DNA of 64,000 nucleotides from Ophiostoma sp. CBS 140.51 (Eukaryota > Ascomycota > Sordariomycetes > Ophiostomatales > Ophiostomataceae). Location of the stretch: positions 1-64,000 of the forward strand of contig JANSLP010000147.1 of the NCBI GenBank assembly GCA_029298735.1, given 5' to 3'. This document shows, piece after piece, positions 33,163-46,300 of the stretch; within the stretch, counting starts at the first letter, position 1; each line of letters opens with the position of its first letter. Both the position numbers and the translations under genes were made by a program. The notes under the pieces were generated by a model. That model was not told the DNA's origin. It ran no database searches and saw nothing but the letters and a program-made list of their open reading frames with translations.

Positions 33163-36100
33163 CTATGCATATGCCGCCCAACCTATTGAAAAGTTAGTAT
33201 CAGTAAATCAAATAAACCAAAGTCAAAAAGGAAAGAGCAACTTACCGGAATATAGGACGGCCAGATTCCGCTCGTCTGTGGCCTGATTGATCAGGTCGTT
33301 AACGGTCGCCGCCACACTCAGCGTCTTCGACAGCTTCTTGCGCACAACTTCGAGTGCACGATCGGCTTCCGATGGTTCGTTGACGACAGCCCGATTGCGA
33401 ACGTCGGCGTCAGGATCATCTGCGCCTCCGCCTCCACCTTCCAAGGCGGCTGCTGCTGCTGCCTCGTCTGTCCGCGAGCGTGCGTCTTGCAGTTTGGCCA
33501 GCCGGACGGGCGACATCGACCACGAGTACAGTGGATCGTGCCGCAACACATCGAGGATCGTCATAATCGAGTACGTTTCCTCTCTCATCGCATCCAGCGT
33601 AAACTCGCAGCACCGCCGGAACACACCTTCTGTCCCCGTGATGCCCATGCCGTCCACAATGTCCCGCGTAAGCCGGAACGGGACCAATTCGGGCACGGGC
33701 AGCACACGACCCATTTCAAAGGCCACACCCAGATCAATGTGCACGACTTCGCCCGTCTTGGAATCGAGCAGAATGTTGTGACCGTGCCGGTCGCCCAGAC
33801 CCAGAACGTGGCCGAGCATCGAGATGGCCGCTGTGGCGCGCGTGTAGGCTAGGCGCCGCACAAACCACTCGTCTGGGTCGGGGAAGGACTCGAGGAAGAA
33901 GTAGCGCATCACGGGGTGGAACCGTTCTGTCACTTTGCGGTACGTGCTGATGCGCGTGTCGACCGGCCGCGTCTGCACATTGGAAATCTCTTTGCGGCAC
34001 TGCGAGCCCTTGAGGTCGCGCGGGTAGTAGCGCTCGTGGGCTGGCATCAGGTACTCGTGCAGCGGGATCGTGTTGGGAACAAACTCAATGAGACCCGACG
34101 ACGCAGTCAGAGGCAGCACCTTGTACGTGCGGATGCCCAGGTTGCGCTGTCGACTGTTGCGGTGCAGCTTGAGCAGGGCCGACACGGCGGCAAACACCTG
34201 CTCCATGATGGCGTCCTGCCTCAGATCGTCGTTGCCACCCTTGACGAGCTGCTTGTAGCGCACTCCGTTGCTGCCGACAACAGTCAGAATCTTGGGTGCG
34301 CTGACACCGAGGGCAATCGACATGGTCGGTTCGAGCCGTGCAATCGTGGGCACTTTGCCGACGTACACCTTGTCGGCCTCGAGCGGGATCTCCATGGTTG
34401 GTGGTGGGATCATGTATCGTGCCAGCCCCTGCATCAGGCCGTTGCCCGCCTGGGAATCCTTGAGTGCCAGGCGGTGGCCAGCCTTGAAGTTGCTGTCCCG
34501 CTCCACGGCCAGCATGTGGTAGCATTTGCTGGTCCGGTCAATCGCCTGCCAGACGGGTGCCACATTCGACTCGGGTAACATCAGCCGTTTGGCCACCCGT
34601 TCCGTTGCCTTTTGGCGCAGCACGGCTACCGCATCCTTGAGGTTCGGCCGCGTGCGCACACCCGACCAGATCTGGTACATGCCATGGTACGGGTGGTCGA
34701 CGCAGATGCGGTACACGAGGTCAAACAGCAGCTTCTGGAACGAGCCCGTCTGGCCCTGCAGTCGCGATGTGAGCTGGTTCATCAGCGGCGCAAACTTGCG
34801 TGTCGGCACTTTACGCATGTACTTTTCGACAGCCTCGTTGGTGCTGTCCTCGCTCGACCGCTCGAGCCACAGTGCCGTAAAGCGGAGTGCATCATTGTTG
34901 TGCTCGTCGGACGCGATGAGAGATAGCAGGTAGTTCTCAAGACACAGCTTGACAAACTCGTTGCGCGTCTGTTCCACGCGGTGCAGCTCCTGTTCGTCGA
35001 GGTCGAGCCACTGCTTGGCCTTGTTCAGATGGCTTGTGTACCGGTGCCGCACTTGCGAGTCCTTGGCGCTGCCAATCAGCTCTCTAAGCTGCTTGACTTC
35101 GTTGCTCTTGCCTTCCCGCAGACTCTGCAGACGGGCCAAGTCTTCAAGGCTGTCTGGATTTTGCAGCTGCTGGTCACAGAACATGGCAAACTGGTGGAAC
35201 ACACGGCCAGCTTCTTTGCCCTCGTTGCGGCCCTTGAGCTCGCGGAGTGCCGGCTCGAGGTACTTTTTCTGGATCGAGTCGGCGCTCTCGAGGCGTGCTA
35301 CCGATACCTGGTAGCCAATCTTGGAGAGCAGATCCGACCGGCTGACGGGCACCATTTGCTTCTTGAGAGACGAGTCGCGGTCGATGCTTTGTAAGACACG
35401 GATCGAGGCTAGCATCTCGCCGTGGTCCCAGAGCGAGCTGGCCGTCTCCATTTTGATGGCGGCGTCGACGCTGAGGCCAAGAGCTTCGCTTGGGTCGATA
35501 AGGTCCGAGAGGGATGTCGTCACGTTCAACGACTCTTGCATGGCGTGGTGGAAGCGGTAGATGCTCGACGAGAGAAGCAGACCCTTGATCTCGATCAGAC
35601 GTGCCTCGGACGGTGACACTTTCATGCTACCTCGGACATAGTTCTGCTCACTAATTGTGCTCAGAGTCGTCTCGCGGTACGAAAGCAGTTGACTGACATC
35701 GTCGTATCTAAGAGGTTAGTACCATGCACGAACATATAACAGGAGTGTAGATCGAACGTACTGTTTGCTCATCATCCACTTGGAGCGGTCTTCAAACTTG
35801 TCTAGCATGTTCTGGAGCTCGACCGCATCATTAACGTTCAGGACGTCGTCGAGCTCCGTCAGAGCGGCCAAAGCGCCAAGTTGATGCCGCAGGCTGGACA
35901 CCGTCAGACTCTGGCTCGTCACCTGCTTCATCGTATTGCCAAGGCCCTCGTAGACGGCCTGCTGTGCTGCCGTGAGATCGGTCGCTTGATGCACACCCTG
36001 GAAGGCCTTGTAGACAGTGACGGACGAATTGCCAGTAACTGCAGGGACTGGCAAGTTCCACATTCCTAGCCGACGTGCTGTAGTGAATGTACTATCCAGC

Positions 36101-39100
36101 GACGCCGAGTTGCCATCTGCGCTTTGCTGTGCTTGGAGAAGCGAGTGCGACAGGCCCGAGAGGCCAATGTTGCTGAGTGCCTGAATGAGTGCTTGTCCGT
36201 CCTTAGCGGCGCTGGCATCGTGGCGGCGGAGGTGGCTGTCGTATTGGGCACCACGGAAAGCCAGCGTCTTGCTTCCGTCCTTTTCGTACTCAAGACGGGC
36301 CAAGACGCTGGACAGGCTGGGGCTCTGAGGCAGACCATAGTATGCGTCCGGGTCGTCAATGTTTTCGTAAATATCCAAGAGAAGATCTGTGTGCTCGGTC
36401 GACTCGAGATCCTTGATATTGACGACGCCCGAGGACCGCCGCGAGGGCTTGGGGGCTTCTGTCAGTGCTAGCTCGGCAAAGAGAAGTGCAATCTTGAACA
36501 TGCCACAACGAGAAGCTGCCTCTGCCGCTACAGCCAGGTCCACGTCCAGCCACTTGTGTCGTTCGGCAATCGAGTTCTCGTTAGGCATCGCTTGCGTCCA
36601 AAGGTAGACAATCGTGTTGATCAAAAGCTTCACATTTTCCTGCGCGCTGGGCGTGGTACAGGACAGCCATGCTTTGGCTGCTTCCGAAAGGCTGCGTTTA
36701 ACAGTCTGCTGCTTCTCGATCTGGAAGAACAGCACTAGGTGGACAATAAAGGGGAAGGCCTGCTCAGCAAAGCCCCTTGCATTTGTCAGGATTGGAGGCA
36801 GCACACGCAATACCACGTCGTCGGGGATGCAATGGGCCAGGTAGACCGCCAGATCTTGTGCCCAGTTGGCATGCTCAATGTTGCTCATCGTAAATGCATC
36901 CTGTGCAACATCTTTCGGGACGGAGAGGGTCTCGTCAAAGTCGGAGGGTGGTGTCCGGTACTGTCCCCATGACGAAGAGACCAGCAGTGCTTCCGACAAG
37001 CTGTCCTGGCATGCAAGCTGAAGAGTGCTGTCGCCCACAATGGCAGCTCTCGACACAACTGTCCTCAATGCCGACTCGGCAAAGCCTGCCGTCGCCGACT
37101 CTGCACTCATCGTCAGTGTCTCGATGAGACTGAGAAGGCCCTGCTCGGAGCTCGTGTTATTAGCTGAACCCCCTTGGTATTGGTCAAGGCGACATTCTCG
37201 CAGCAAGTCGTCGTGGATGGTGCCCGACGCAGCAAACGACCGTCCGACAACGCGGCCCGCCCAGATGAGGTACTCCTTGCTCAAAGCGTGGGCACCGCAG
37301 CTCTTCCATACAACAGCACCGTGGTCCCGTGCGTCTTGGTCGGTCTCAATAATGTCGGCGCGAATGGACGCTGGGACATGGAAATCGCTACAGAGCATGC
37401 CCAAAACCAAATCGCGCGACGAGTCGTTGAGGAGACGGTCTTCTTGCTCGCCGTCTTTGAAAATCTCGAGCAGAAGCGTGCTTTCCGGTGTACCCCTTTC
37501 TGCGTTTCCGGAAGCCCGAATTTGTGTGGCAGACTGCGTGATGGACTTGAAGGCTGTGCGCTGGACATCACCCTTGAAAGCCCGCGAGTCGTAGTTGCTC
37601 AAGTGTTTGGCGAACCAGCCGTGGAAATGCTGTGCCTTGCTCATAGTGGCTTTGAACTGGCTCTCTTGCGTTGTGCTTGCCTGACTAGACTCAAGGAACA
37701 TGCGCAGAGAGGCCAACATGGACAAGGCATAGCCAGCATAGAACGAGGGGTACTCGGTGAGATGACCAGTGCCGCGGGTAATAAGATACTTTGTGATACC
37801 GAGCGCGTCATCTGCACATTCTGCGTCCTGTACAAAGGGACGGATCGAGTGCAAAAGCATCTCCAGTGGATACGAGCTTGTCGCCTGCTCGCCAGCAAGA
37901 CTAATCAGTACGCGCACTTTCCGGATGACGGAAGAGGCATGCAGCGAGCCGAGTGCCGGGCGGATAGTGTTGAACAGTTTGCGGGCCACCGAAACAACGA
38001 GTGCTGGCGTCCAGAGTGTGTTCAAGTCATACTCTGTACGGCTGCAGATGTACGCCAGCTCCCGAGTCAGAAACTTGGCTTTGAACATGGGTTGCTGGTT
38101 GGGCGGGAGGACCACGGGCGAGTGGTTGAAACCCTTGATTTCTGCCATGATGTCGGCAGCGTACTGGAGCGCGGGATCTTTGCTAAAGTACTTTTCAATG
38201 GGGTCTTCCTGGTCAATGATATCAAAAAGGATGGCAACAATATCAGCAAGATGGTAATAGATGGCTTCCACAAAGCGGTCTCGGCCAAGCACTTTTCGGA
38301 TACGGCTCTCCGAAGTCGTCTGTGCCTTGTCCTTGATCATGGCCACGTCGTGAGCCACGCTGTAGGCCATCACCTTGGCAAAGGTCTGCAGGATCAAATC
38401 GGAATTGCTGAGGTCGAGTCGTTTCGCAATAGCAAACGACTCCGTCTCCTGGCCGCGCATCATCATGAGGGCAGTGGCCTCGTTCTTGGCTTGACCAATG
38501 AGGTCGTCGAGACTGCTGAAACCAAAGATCTCGTATGGAATCTCCCCGATCGAGTCACGCTCTAGCCAGGTATAGAGAAGTTGCGGAGCAAACAGCTTGA
38601 AGAGGTCTCGTGGTGAGTCGAGCGAGAGTGCTGTTGCGACTTTGGCAAGGCAGCGGGTAGCAAAATCAGAACATTGCTTTAGTCGGCCCGGCGTTTCAAA
38701 AATGTGGTAGATGCAGCGGCGAAGAAGTGTCGGCCAGGACCGTGCCAGTTCGGCCAGAGCAAGAAGGCGAAACGAGATGCCCTCGGGCCAAGTTGGATCG
38801 GACGGAAGGCTCTCCAAGATGTCAACAAAGAGGTCGTCGTGAACCTTGAGAACGTAGAGTGCAAAGATCTTGGGCAGGTTCATGCCGACATAGTACTTGA
38901 CGGGGATGGCGCTGGTCTGCAAGATAGACAACAGCGTGGACCGGCACGAGTGCAGCCCAAGGTCGGTCCCGTAGGAAGAGTTTACCTCGAGCAAGCGGTA
39001 TAGAAGTTTGGCGAGACACACTTGCGCGTTGGCCGACAACGAGTTCTTTGGTAAGGCCTGCTGCACTAAGTAGGCATACAGGTCGCCGATCCGCGCAGAC

Positions 39101-42100
39101 ACTTCAAGCTTCTCGTCAGGCCAGACCGAGACGAAGCCCTGCATGACCTCCATGCAGGTAGTCAGTGCAATCTCGCAGCACGAGTACTCTCCCTGGCTAA
39201 TGATCTCACCAATCACCTCGACGACCTTGAGGGCATCATCTGGGACAACGACCAGATCTGATCCGAACAAATCGCGGATGAAGTCGCTGCACAGGAGAAG
39301 GTCTTCGTTGGACAGAGCCAGAAACTGGTCCAGAAAACCCTCGGGGAGGACGCCGACGTTATTTGAATTTTCATTGACGAAGAAGAGGAGATGTAGTCGC
39401 TGGGTAATATTCAAGTAGAAGGAGGTAGAGCTGGTTGCCAAGGACGAGGCCTGTCGAGGAAGTGTCACAGTTTTGGCAGTGACACTGCCTTGGCTGATGG
39501 CGGAATCGAACCCGTCGTCAATTTCCATGAAGCCGTTGTTGGAGAGGGACGATTGTTTGGCGTTTTCCTCGTCGATGGCCTGTGATAACTGGGCAATGAC
39601 TTTGAGTAGAACGGGCTGTTCTTTGGCAAAACGCTCCGTCTCAGCAGACGAAATCTGAGGTAAATGTGCGTGAACAGCAGACAGCCAGACCTCGAAAAAT
39701 GCCTGGTTCTGCTCAGCATTATGGAGGGCTTTGAAGGTAGCATCAATCAGGTTGAGCAAACCTGGCTCTAGGTCTCTCGCAAGACTGGAGTTGACCGAAC
39801 TGAGCTGTGGAGCAAGCCCTGCACATACGACACAGTAGATGGCGAGACTCTGCATACGTTGTGAAGATATTTGGGATATGCTCTCACCACCCTTTCGGGC
39901 CCATGCCTCGGCCATCTGGACAAACTCGTCCATATTGGGTTGCAGCAGCTCCAGGACAGCCTTTCTTGCCGTGTTGGAACTCGCCGGGTCGCGGAATTGC
40001 GTTGAAGTGGTGGTGGCTGAGGAGTACCGACACGTGGTATGCTTCGAGCGCTTAAATGGCTTTTGCGGGAGAAGTAAAAGGTACCGCATCATATCGTCGC
40101 TCCCCTCCTGGTCTTGCCATGTCTGTTTGATTGGGCCACCAAACGTCTCGACGGGGCGCCTCAGTTCTTGGATCGGCGAGCCGTTGCAGACAGTGATTAA
40201 GTTGATGATGTCGTAGGATGGTGAGAGGGAGGCATATACAGATGCAAAACTATGTTCGACTGAGTTGTTGTTAGACAGACACGTTATAAATTTACAGACA
40301 AAGGGGGCAGCCTACCTGGCTTCCATCGAGAGAAGAGCCATCTGATAAGATTGTTCGATGTTATCTCGCTGGCACTGGGGAGAGTGGCATTGCGGACATG
40401 GAACAGATGCAGCATCAAAACCAGAGAAGAGTCAACAAGGAGTGCCGGGCCACTAACTTCGGCGGCTGTAACCAAATTGTTGACGTCGTCTCCGATCGTG
40501 TGGTAAGGGATGAGCTCAATTTCCAGCATGGTATGGAGCAGGGCACAAGCTGCTCGACATGTCGCTGGTAGACTGACAGAGCGCACTGAGATCTGCCAGA
40601 TCTGGCTCCAGAGTCCGGCGAGGGCAGCATCTTTTGCATGGGTTTGATATGCACAGCTGAAGTTGTTAGTTACGGTATATTAAATCAGAATTTGCTGGGG
40701 TGCACACTCACCTTGCACATGCGATCATCGCCCAGGAGCAGACGATGGCTTGCTTGTCACTAATATATTGGCTAAGACGTTGGAGGATATCCAATAAGTC
40801 ATCTGCTGGAACTTCGGTCATCTGGAGATAGAAAGGCAGGACTTGAAGTACAGCCAGCTTCGTGCCAGGGTCTGGAGATGAGAGGTGGCTCCGGATACGG
40901 CTCGGCGGTTCACCCACGCGTCTTCTTTTACGAGGCTGGTCATCCCCTCCATCATCGCCGTGGTCTGCCGCTTGTCCGGCGTGCCTAGCGTAGATGGCCT
41001 CAAGGAGAGCAATCACTTCCACGACAGCCCAACGTCGTTCGGCAGCCACGTCGTGGGTGGCAAGTCCAAATATGCAAGCATCGAAGCAGCTTGCCGACGT
41101 GAAAGAAAACGCAACGTCGACAACCTGTAGCCGCGTGCGGTCATCACGCTTCGAATACTCCATCCAAAGGTTGTCCAATACATCCTTGACATGGTCGAGG
41201 ACACAGCTGGTTGGTGACTGGATGGCCAGGGCCTCGATGTGCAGTTGCAGAGTAAATATCGTCCGCAAGATCTCCTCACGAATCGAGTTGACGGACTCGC
41301 TCTGGCTAGCCGACGAGCGTGGATGCCACCAGTGGCCCAACAGCGGCATAATCTCGCGGACGATGCCCTGCACCAAGGCAATATTGTCTCCCTGCATATG
41401 CTGGACAATGCACCGAACAGATGCACAGGCCATCTGCTGCAGTGTGCCGACGCCGAGCTGGCGCATTTGCAGGACACGGATGGCCGCGTTAGCGAGCTGC
41501 GAGGCCTTGGACTTGAGCGGCGCATTCGATGCGCTTACGAGATGGAACATGCCCTGTACAAGTGTCTCTAGAATCTTGCTCGACGTCTGTGATGTAGCTC
41601 TCCCTTTCGAGAGAGTTCCAGAACGGCCCTGTCCTGCCGAAAGAGACAGAGTGCCCGGCGTCGGCGAGTTGCGAGATAGAGTGCCATGGGCCAAAGCATC
41701 ACGATCCGGCACCTCGGCAAAGCGGTCAATGGCGTCCACGAAAAAGTCTGCACATGCCAGCCAGCCCTCGCCGTCGATGGCACCGAGCTGCTCGACATTG
41801 GCTGGATGGCTCAGGAGAGACACCAATGCCTTGGTGTAGTCCTGTAGGATCGGCTCGATAAACTCATGATCACGGCCAGGCAGCGTCTGTGTGATGTGGT
41901 CCACAATGGCCCGGGCAACCTTCCGCTTGAGCCCGGAAGCACCATAGTTGACAGCCAGCCGCAGAGCCTCGGCACTGGCCACAAGCCGCGACTCAGCCGT
42001 GCTCTTACTCGTTCTCTTGTTGCTCAGGTAGCTCTTCTTTTCAGAGAGCGAGCACTGGAACAAGGCCTCGACGAGGCTGTGGTACGCCTTGGCGTCGAGA

Positions 42101-42427
42101 GGTAGTCTGAGGGTTAGTGGAGCTCTCGCAATCAAGATTCGGGCCGGGCGTACTCACTGTGTCGAGCCTTGAAGCTTTCTTGTGAAGAGAGATATCAAAT
42201 CTAGATGGATGTGAGTTTTGTGAATGAGCTATGAGACGTCACAAAGAACGGAAAACTCACCCTGCAAGGCCTTTAACCGCTCTGTAGAGTTTCCTCCAAC
42301 AATAGAAACTGTAGAAATATTGTCAGTCTCATAGTCACACCATAAAACATGAAAACTCGAGCCTCGTCTCACCTCGGATGCTCTCAGCATCGTCGCTGAC
42401 GGGAGCTTTGGAGCGCGACGGCGCCAT
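33163..42427 (-). CDS. TEL1: Tel1 (ATM-family) serine/threonine protein kinase
   Basis: Eight minus-strand exons: 42373-42427, 42261-42308, 42158-42200, 40712-42106, 40316-40656, 35762-40259, 33246-35707 and 33163-33182. All phases agree and give 2953 residues. The N-terminus contains the TAN-type pattern (ERLKALQDLISLFTRKLQ). A long alpha-solenoid of HEAT-like helices follows, then FAT. The kinase catalytic loop is GDRHGHN (D2766, N2771) and the metal-binding Asp is in HIDLG (D2785). VFRRCCEFTLDAMRE then DPLYSWSMSP is ATM/Tel1-specific rather than ATR/Mec1. The FATC ends with NLAVLYSGWAAYA. Tel1 is recruited by MRX to DNA ends and maintains telomeres. The final exon is only 20 nt and encodes the last six FATC residues. 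It is divergent from NUP192. Confidence 0.95.
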
Positions 42428-43392
42428 TGTGCTGCGCCGCCGGGAGATGGGACGAAAACAAAACAGGAATCACCTAGATGGTAACGAAGAGTGAATTCAT
42501 GTCCTGTGTCCCAGAAATAGCCGTCGAGAAAGTCACCGTTCGTTTCCGAGCTCGTTCACTCAATTTCAGTCCGTTATTCTGTCCCCTTTTTCAGGGCGTA
42601 AATAGCTAGAGCTGTTGCCGTAGCTCAGGGCGTCTCAAGGAAGCTTGGTATGATTTGGTGCCACCAAAGGTAAGACAGCTGGTCGCTGTGGTAAAATGAG
42701 TCGCTTGTGCTGTTGGATGTCCTCAAAAACGCGGGAAAATGAAGTCAAAAAAGATGTATATACAAAAAGGCCAAAATCAAGGCTTCAGCTGGTGAAGCTG
42801 CGAAATCGGGCGTCAGAGCACTTGTGGTGCAGGTGCCCAGTGGATGAGGCTCCATCGCGCCTGCCCCGTTGCCTGGCTGGAAAGCGCGTTAGTCGGGTAG
42901 TTCCTGCCTGTGTCTTGCAAACAAAACAGGCACAAGCGGCAGAAATGCTTCACCGCTTTAGGACACAAAGCTTGTGATTGGCGCTCAGGGGCAGGAACGT
43001 CCCCACCAAGGGAGCTTTGGAGGCGGGAGAAGCTGCCTCTAAAAAAATAGAGAATACGGCCATCAACACTAACATCGAGAGCTACGCGCGATCCTCACCA
43101 ACAAAAAAGCGAACCTCATATTCGACGCCCAACCACCCCCCTTGCATTGAGCATTCCACGACGACACTACGGATCTACGCCTCTGTCGCCACTGTGCGCG
43201 TCGATACGAAGTCAGATACGACTAATACTTATTCGGCACACCTCTCATCTTTTCTGGCGACATCTCGATCTCGAATTTGATCTCGAATTTGATCTCCAAC
43301 CTCGACCTCACCCTTTGGACCTTTGGGACCACTATGGTGGCGTCTGCGTCCGCGCCCTTCGTCACAAGTTGCCTTTGAGTTTTACGCCCGCG
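42428..43392. promoter_or_regulatory. bidirectional promoter region, TEL1 / NUP192
   Basis: 965 bp between divergent starts. From 43066 an open frame continues in phase into NUP192, but composition and position suit a leader; a 12-bp repeat is at 43267-43296. An inverted CCAAT (ATTGG) lies at about 42977-42981. The promoter role is inferred. Confidence 0.5.
43267..43296. repeat. 12-bp tandem repeat in NUP192 leader
   Basis: GATCTCGAATTT occurs twice in direct succession, followed by a half copy. If the in-frame upstream extension were translated it would encode a DLEF repeat. Confidence 0.85.
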
Positions 43393-46300
43393 ATGGCCGA
43401 CGTCAGCACGCTGGAGTCGCTCCAGGCCCTGCACCGCGAGCTGGTGGCCGTCTCCGAACACAGATACGATAGCCTCGAGGCTTTGGATACAGGTCTGCAA
43501 GACCACGCCGACCAGTTCAAGAACCTGATTGACAAGAAGCCACGAAGCGCCGAATCTCGTAAAGCTGTCGAGTCGGGGAAAATCAAAATTGGTGATGAGG
43601 AGTACAGCATCAACCGCGAGTTCCAAGAGTACGCCCTGCAGCTCGCCGACGAGCTCGATCTCGACGAAATCGAAACGGCGGGTATCCTGCTCAACGCCGA
43701 AGACGATATTGTGACTTTGGGTCGGCCACTACTAGCCTGCGGCCTGATACGCTTCCACCAGCAGCGCAAGTTCTTGCTGGACAGCGCACGGCTGTGCATC
43801 CGCCTCGCCGACGACCAAGAACTCGACCCACAACTGCAGACCGTTCTGGCCGATTATGTCTCTGAAAATATCTTCCGCGTGCCCGGACCGGGTCAGCCCA
43901 AGGGCAGCTGTGAGAGCAGGATTGTTCCACGGTGCATGGCCGCTATGCAGGGCATCCGCACATGGCTGCAGCGGCTGAGCGACCGCGCCACGGCGGCGTC
44001 TGTGCTGCAAGAATCGCCGTCTCCAGAGATCAAGGAGATGTTTGATTTTTCGCGTTCGAGTCTGGTCCAGCAGCACGAGGGCGTGGCCATGATTCTGTAT
44101 GGCGCGGCCGAGAAGCGGCATGTCGAGGCCAAGGACTTTAAGGATTTCTTGTCTTTCCTGCAGCGCTGGGAACGCTACGATACGCTGCTTGTGCATCTCT
44201 TCCCGACCCTGGCTCTCTATATTCGCCTCTTTGGCTCACCCGACGGCGTCAGCGACCTGAACCAGGCACGGCAACTCAACGGGATTGTCAGCAAACGCGA
44301 GGACGACGGCGTCTGGCAGGTCCCATCACTGCGCGCCGCCATTATCGCCTGGTGGATCGCAGAGTACAGCGGCTGGTATATGGACGACCTGGACGTCCCG
44401 CTCGACCACATTGATGTGGATAAGGAGGACGAAGAGCGTTCGGACGCATTTTCCGAGTGCTTGAAGGAGGGTGCGCTCGATTTTATTCTGTCAGTGTCAT
44501 CGGACGTCGAGGTGCGCGACTGGCAGGAACCGACGCCGAGCGGTGTCCAGCTGTGGATCCAGCGCAGCTGTCCGCCCCTGGCCGCCGACGCCGTGCCCTT
44601 CTCCGACTTCTTCCGCATCTGTGTTCTTGAGCAGCTTGAGAACTTTGTCGATGCCTTCATCTCTAACTTGCCCGACGTCATTCGCCAGCTGCGCGTCGAC
44701 GAGGATGAGCAGCGCCAGGTGAGCCAGACCCACGAGCAGAGTCTCGAGCTCGAGCGTTTCTTGCTCATCATCTCACATGCCTACGAGGGCCGGCCAGACG
44801 CCGGCGAGGCTTTCTGGGCCGATCCGGAGAGCAATCTGGCCGGTTTCATGCAGTGGGCGAGTCATCGCGCATCCACGCCGCTCGTCAGTGCTTTTTGCGA
44901 GATGCTGCGCTCCATCTCGAGCAACGAGGCATCTGCCGAATCCGCCCACAACTTCCTCCTCGATGAGGTGAACACCACCACGAGCACCGGCCGAATACGC
45001 AGGTCGCAGGCTCTGACGTGGATCCAGATCATCAAGGAGCTCGAGTTCTTTACAGGGCGCATCCGTGCCCACACCAACCCTGTCCCCGCCCTTACTTACC
45101 GCAATGGCAAGCCAAACGACGACCAGGAAGAGGCTGAGCCTGAGTCTGCCATCATGCTGCAGTGCTACCTGCGCCTCATCTCGCGGATAGCATCCAACAG
45201 CCATGTTGCGCGCACGTGGTTGCTCCGTAACAAGGACTTCTCACTCTCAGGTATTCTCTTCCAGCTCGCCAGTCTGCCTGTTCCCGGCCCGCTGCGTGCC
45301 TGCATCTTTACGGCTCTCCGGTCACTATTGTCAGAAAAGACGCTCGAAGTCAGCTACATCATGTGGAGCTGCGTCGACGACTACATGACCGGAGTCTATG
45401 CCGCGCCCGACACCATGTCGCTGTCTGTCACGAACCCTGCTAGCTACATGGAGGTCCTTGCCGGCGAGCTTGGCCAGGGTTTTGAGCAGCCGTATGCCTT
45501 TGTGCAGTTCCTCCTGGCGCTCGTTGTGCCCTCTGTCGATCAGTCCGCGCTCAACGACGCTCTCCCCTTCCCTGAGACCATTGGCAGCGCCACCCGTATG
45601 CCCGGCATCGAGCCCTACGTGGACTTTGCCCTCGAGACTGTTCTGGGCAAGCTCTCCAAGGGCAGCAGCAACAAGCAGCAGCAGCACACTTTGCGGCTTA
45701 CCGCTCTCGATTTCGCTTTCACTTGCCTCGACACCTTTAACGAAGACCTCATTCTTATCGCCAACGAGACCGCCATCCCCGTCGACACCATCATTGCAAC
45801 CTCCGACCTTGCCACCTATGTCAAGCTGCACCCCTTTGCCCGCGTCATGGAGTGGGTGTACAACCACAATGTCGTTGAGGCCATCTTCAGCGCCATTCAT
45901 GAGGAGCCCACGGAGATTGGCAACGCAGCGCCCGACTCGCCGCTGATCTTGGGCGTCATCCGGGCTGTCGAGCTCATTACCAAGATTCTGGATCTGCAGG
46001 ACACCTACCTCGACCTCGTGCGCCAAGTTATCCGGATCAAGCTCGGCGAGCGCCGGAAACCCGTCAGCGCCACTTACAGCTTTTTTGAGGAGGCCATTGC
46101 GAACCACCTCGATCTAATTGTCGATCTAGGCAACTGCTGTGGTCTTGGCCACCCGTCGCTGACCCTGGCGTGTCTCAAGCTGCTCGAGAAGATCTCAGTG
46201 TCACCCAAGGTCATCTCGGCATGGAACCCCGGTCCGGGTCGCCACGCACACCGCAACAAGGCAATTGTTGCGCTCGAGAAGGATGACGAGGCCGACGTGA

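Noticed and set aside
37174..38565. 463-codon plus-strand open frame inside TEL1
   Set aside because: It is antisense to the continuous TEL1 coding exon, has no domain, and its composition is that of the complement of a GC-rich reading frame.
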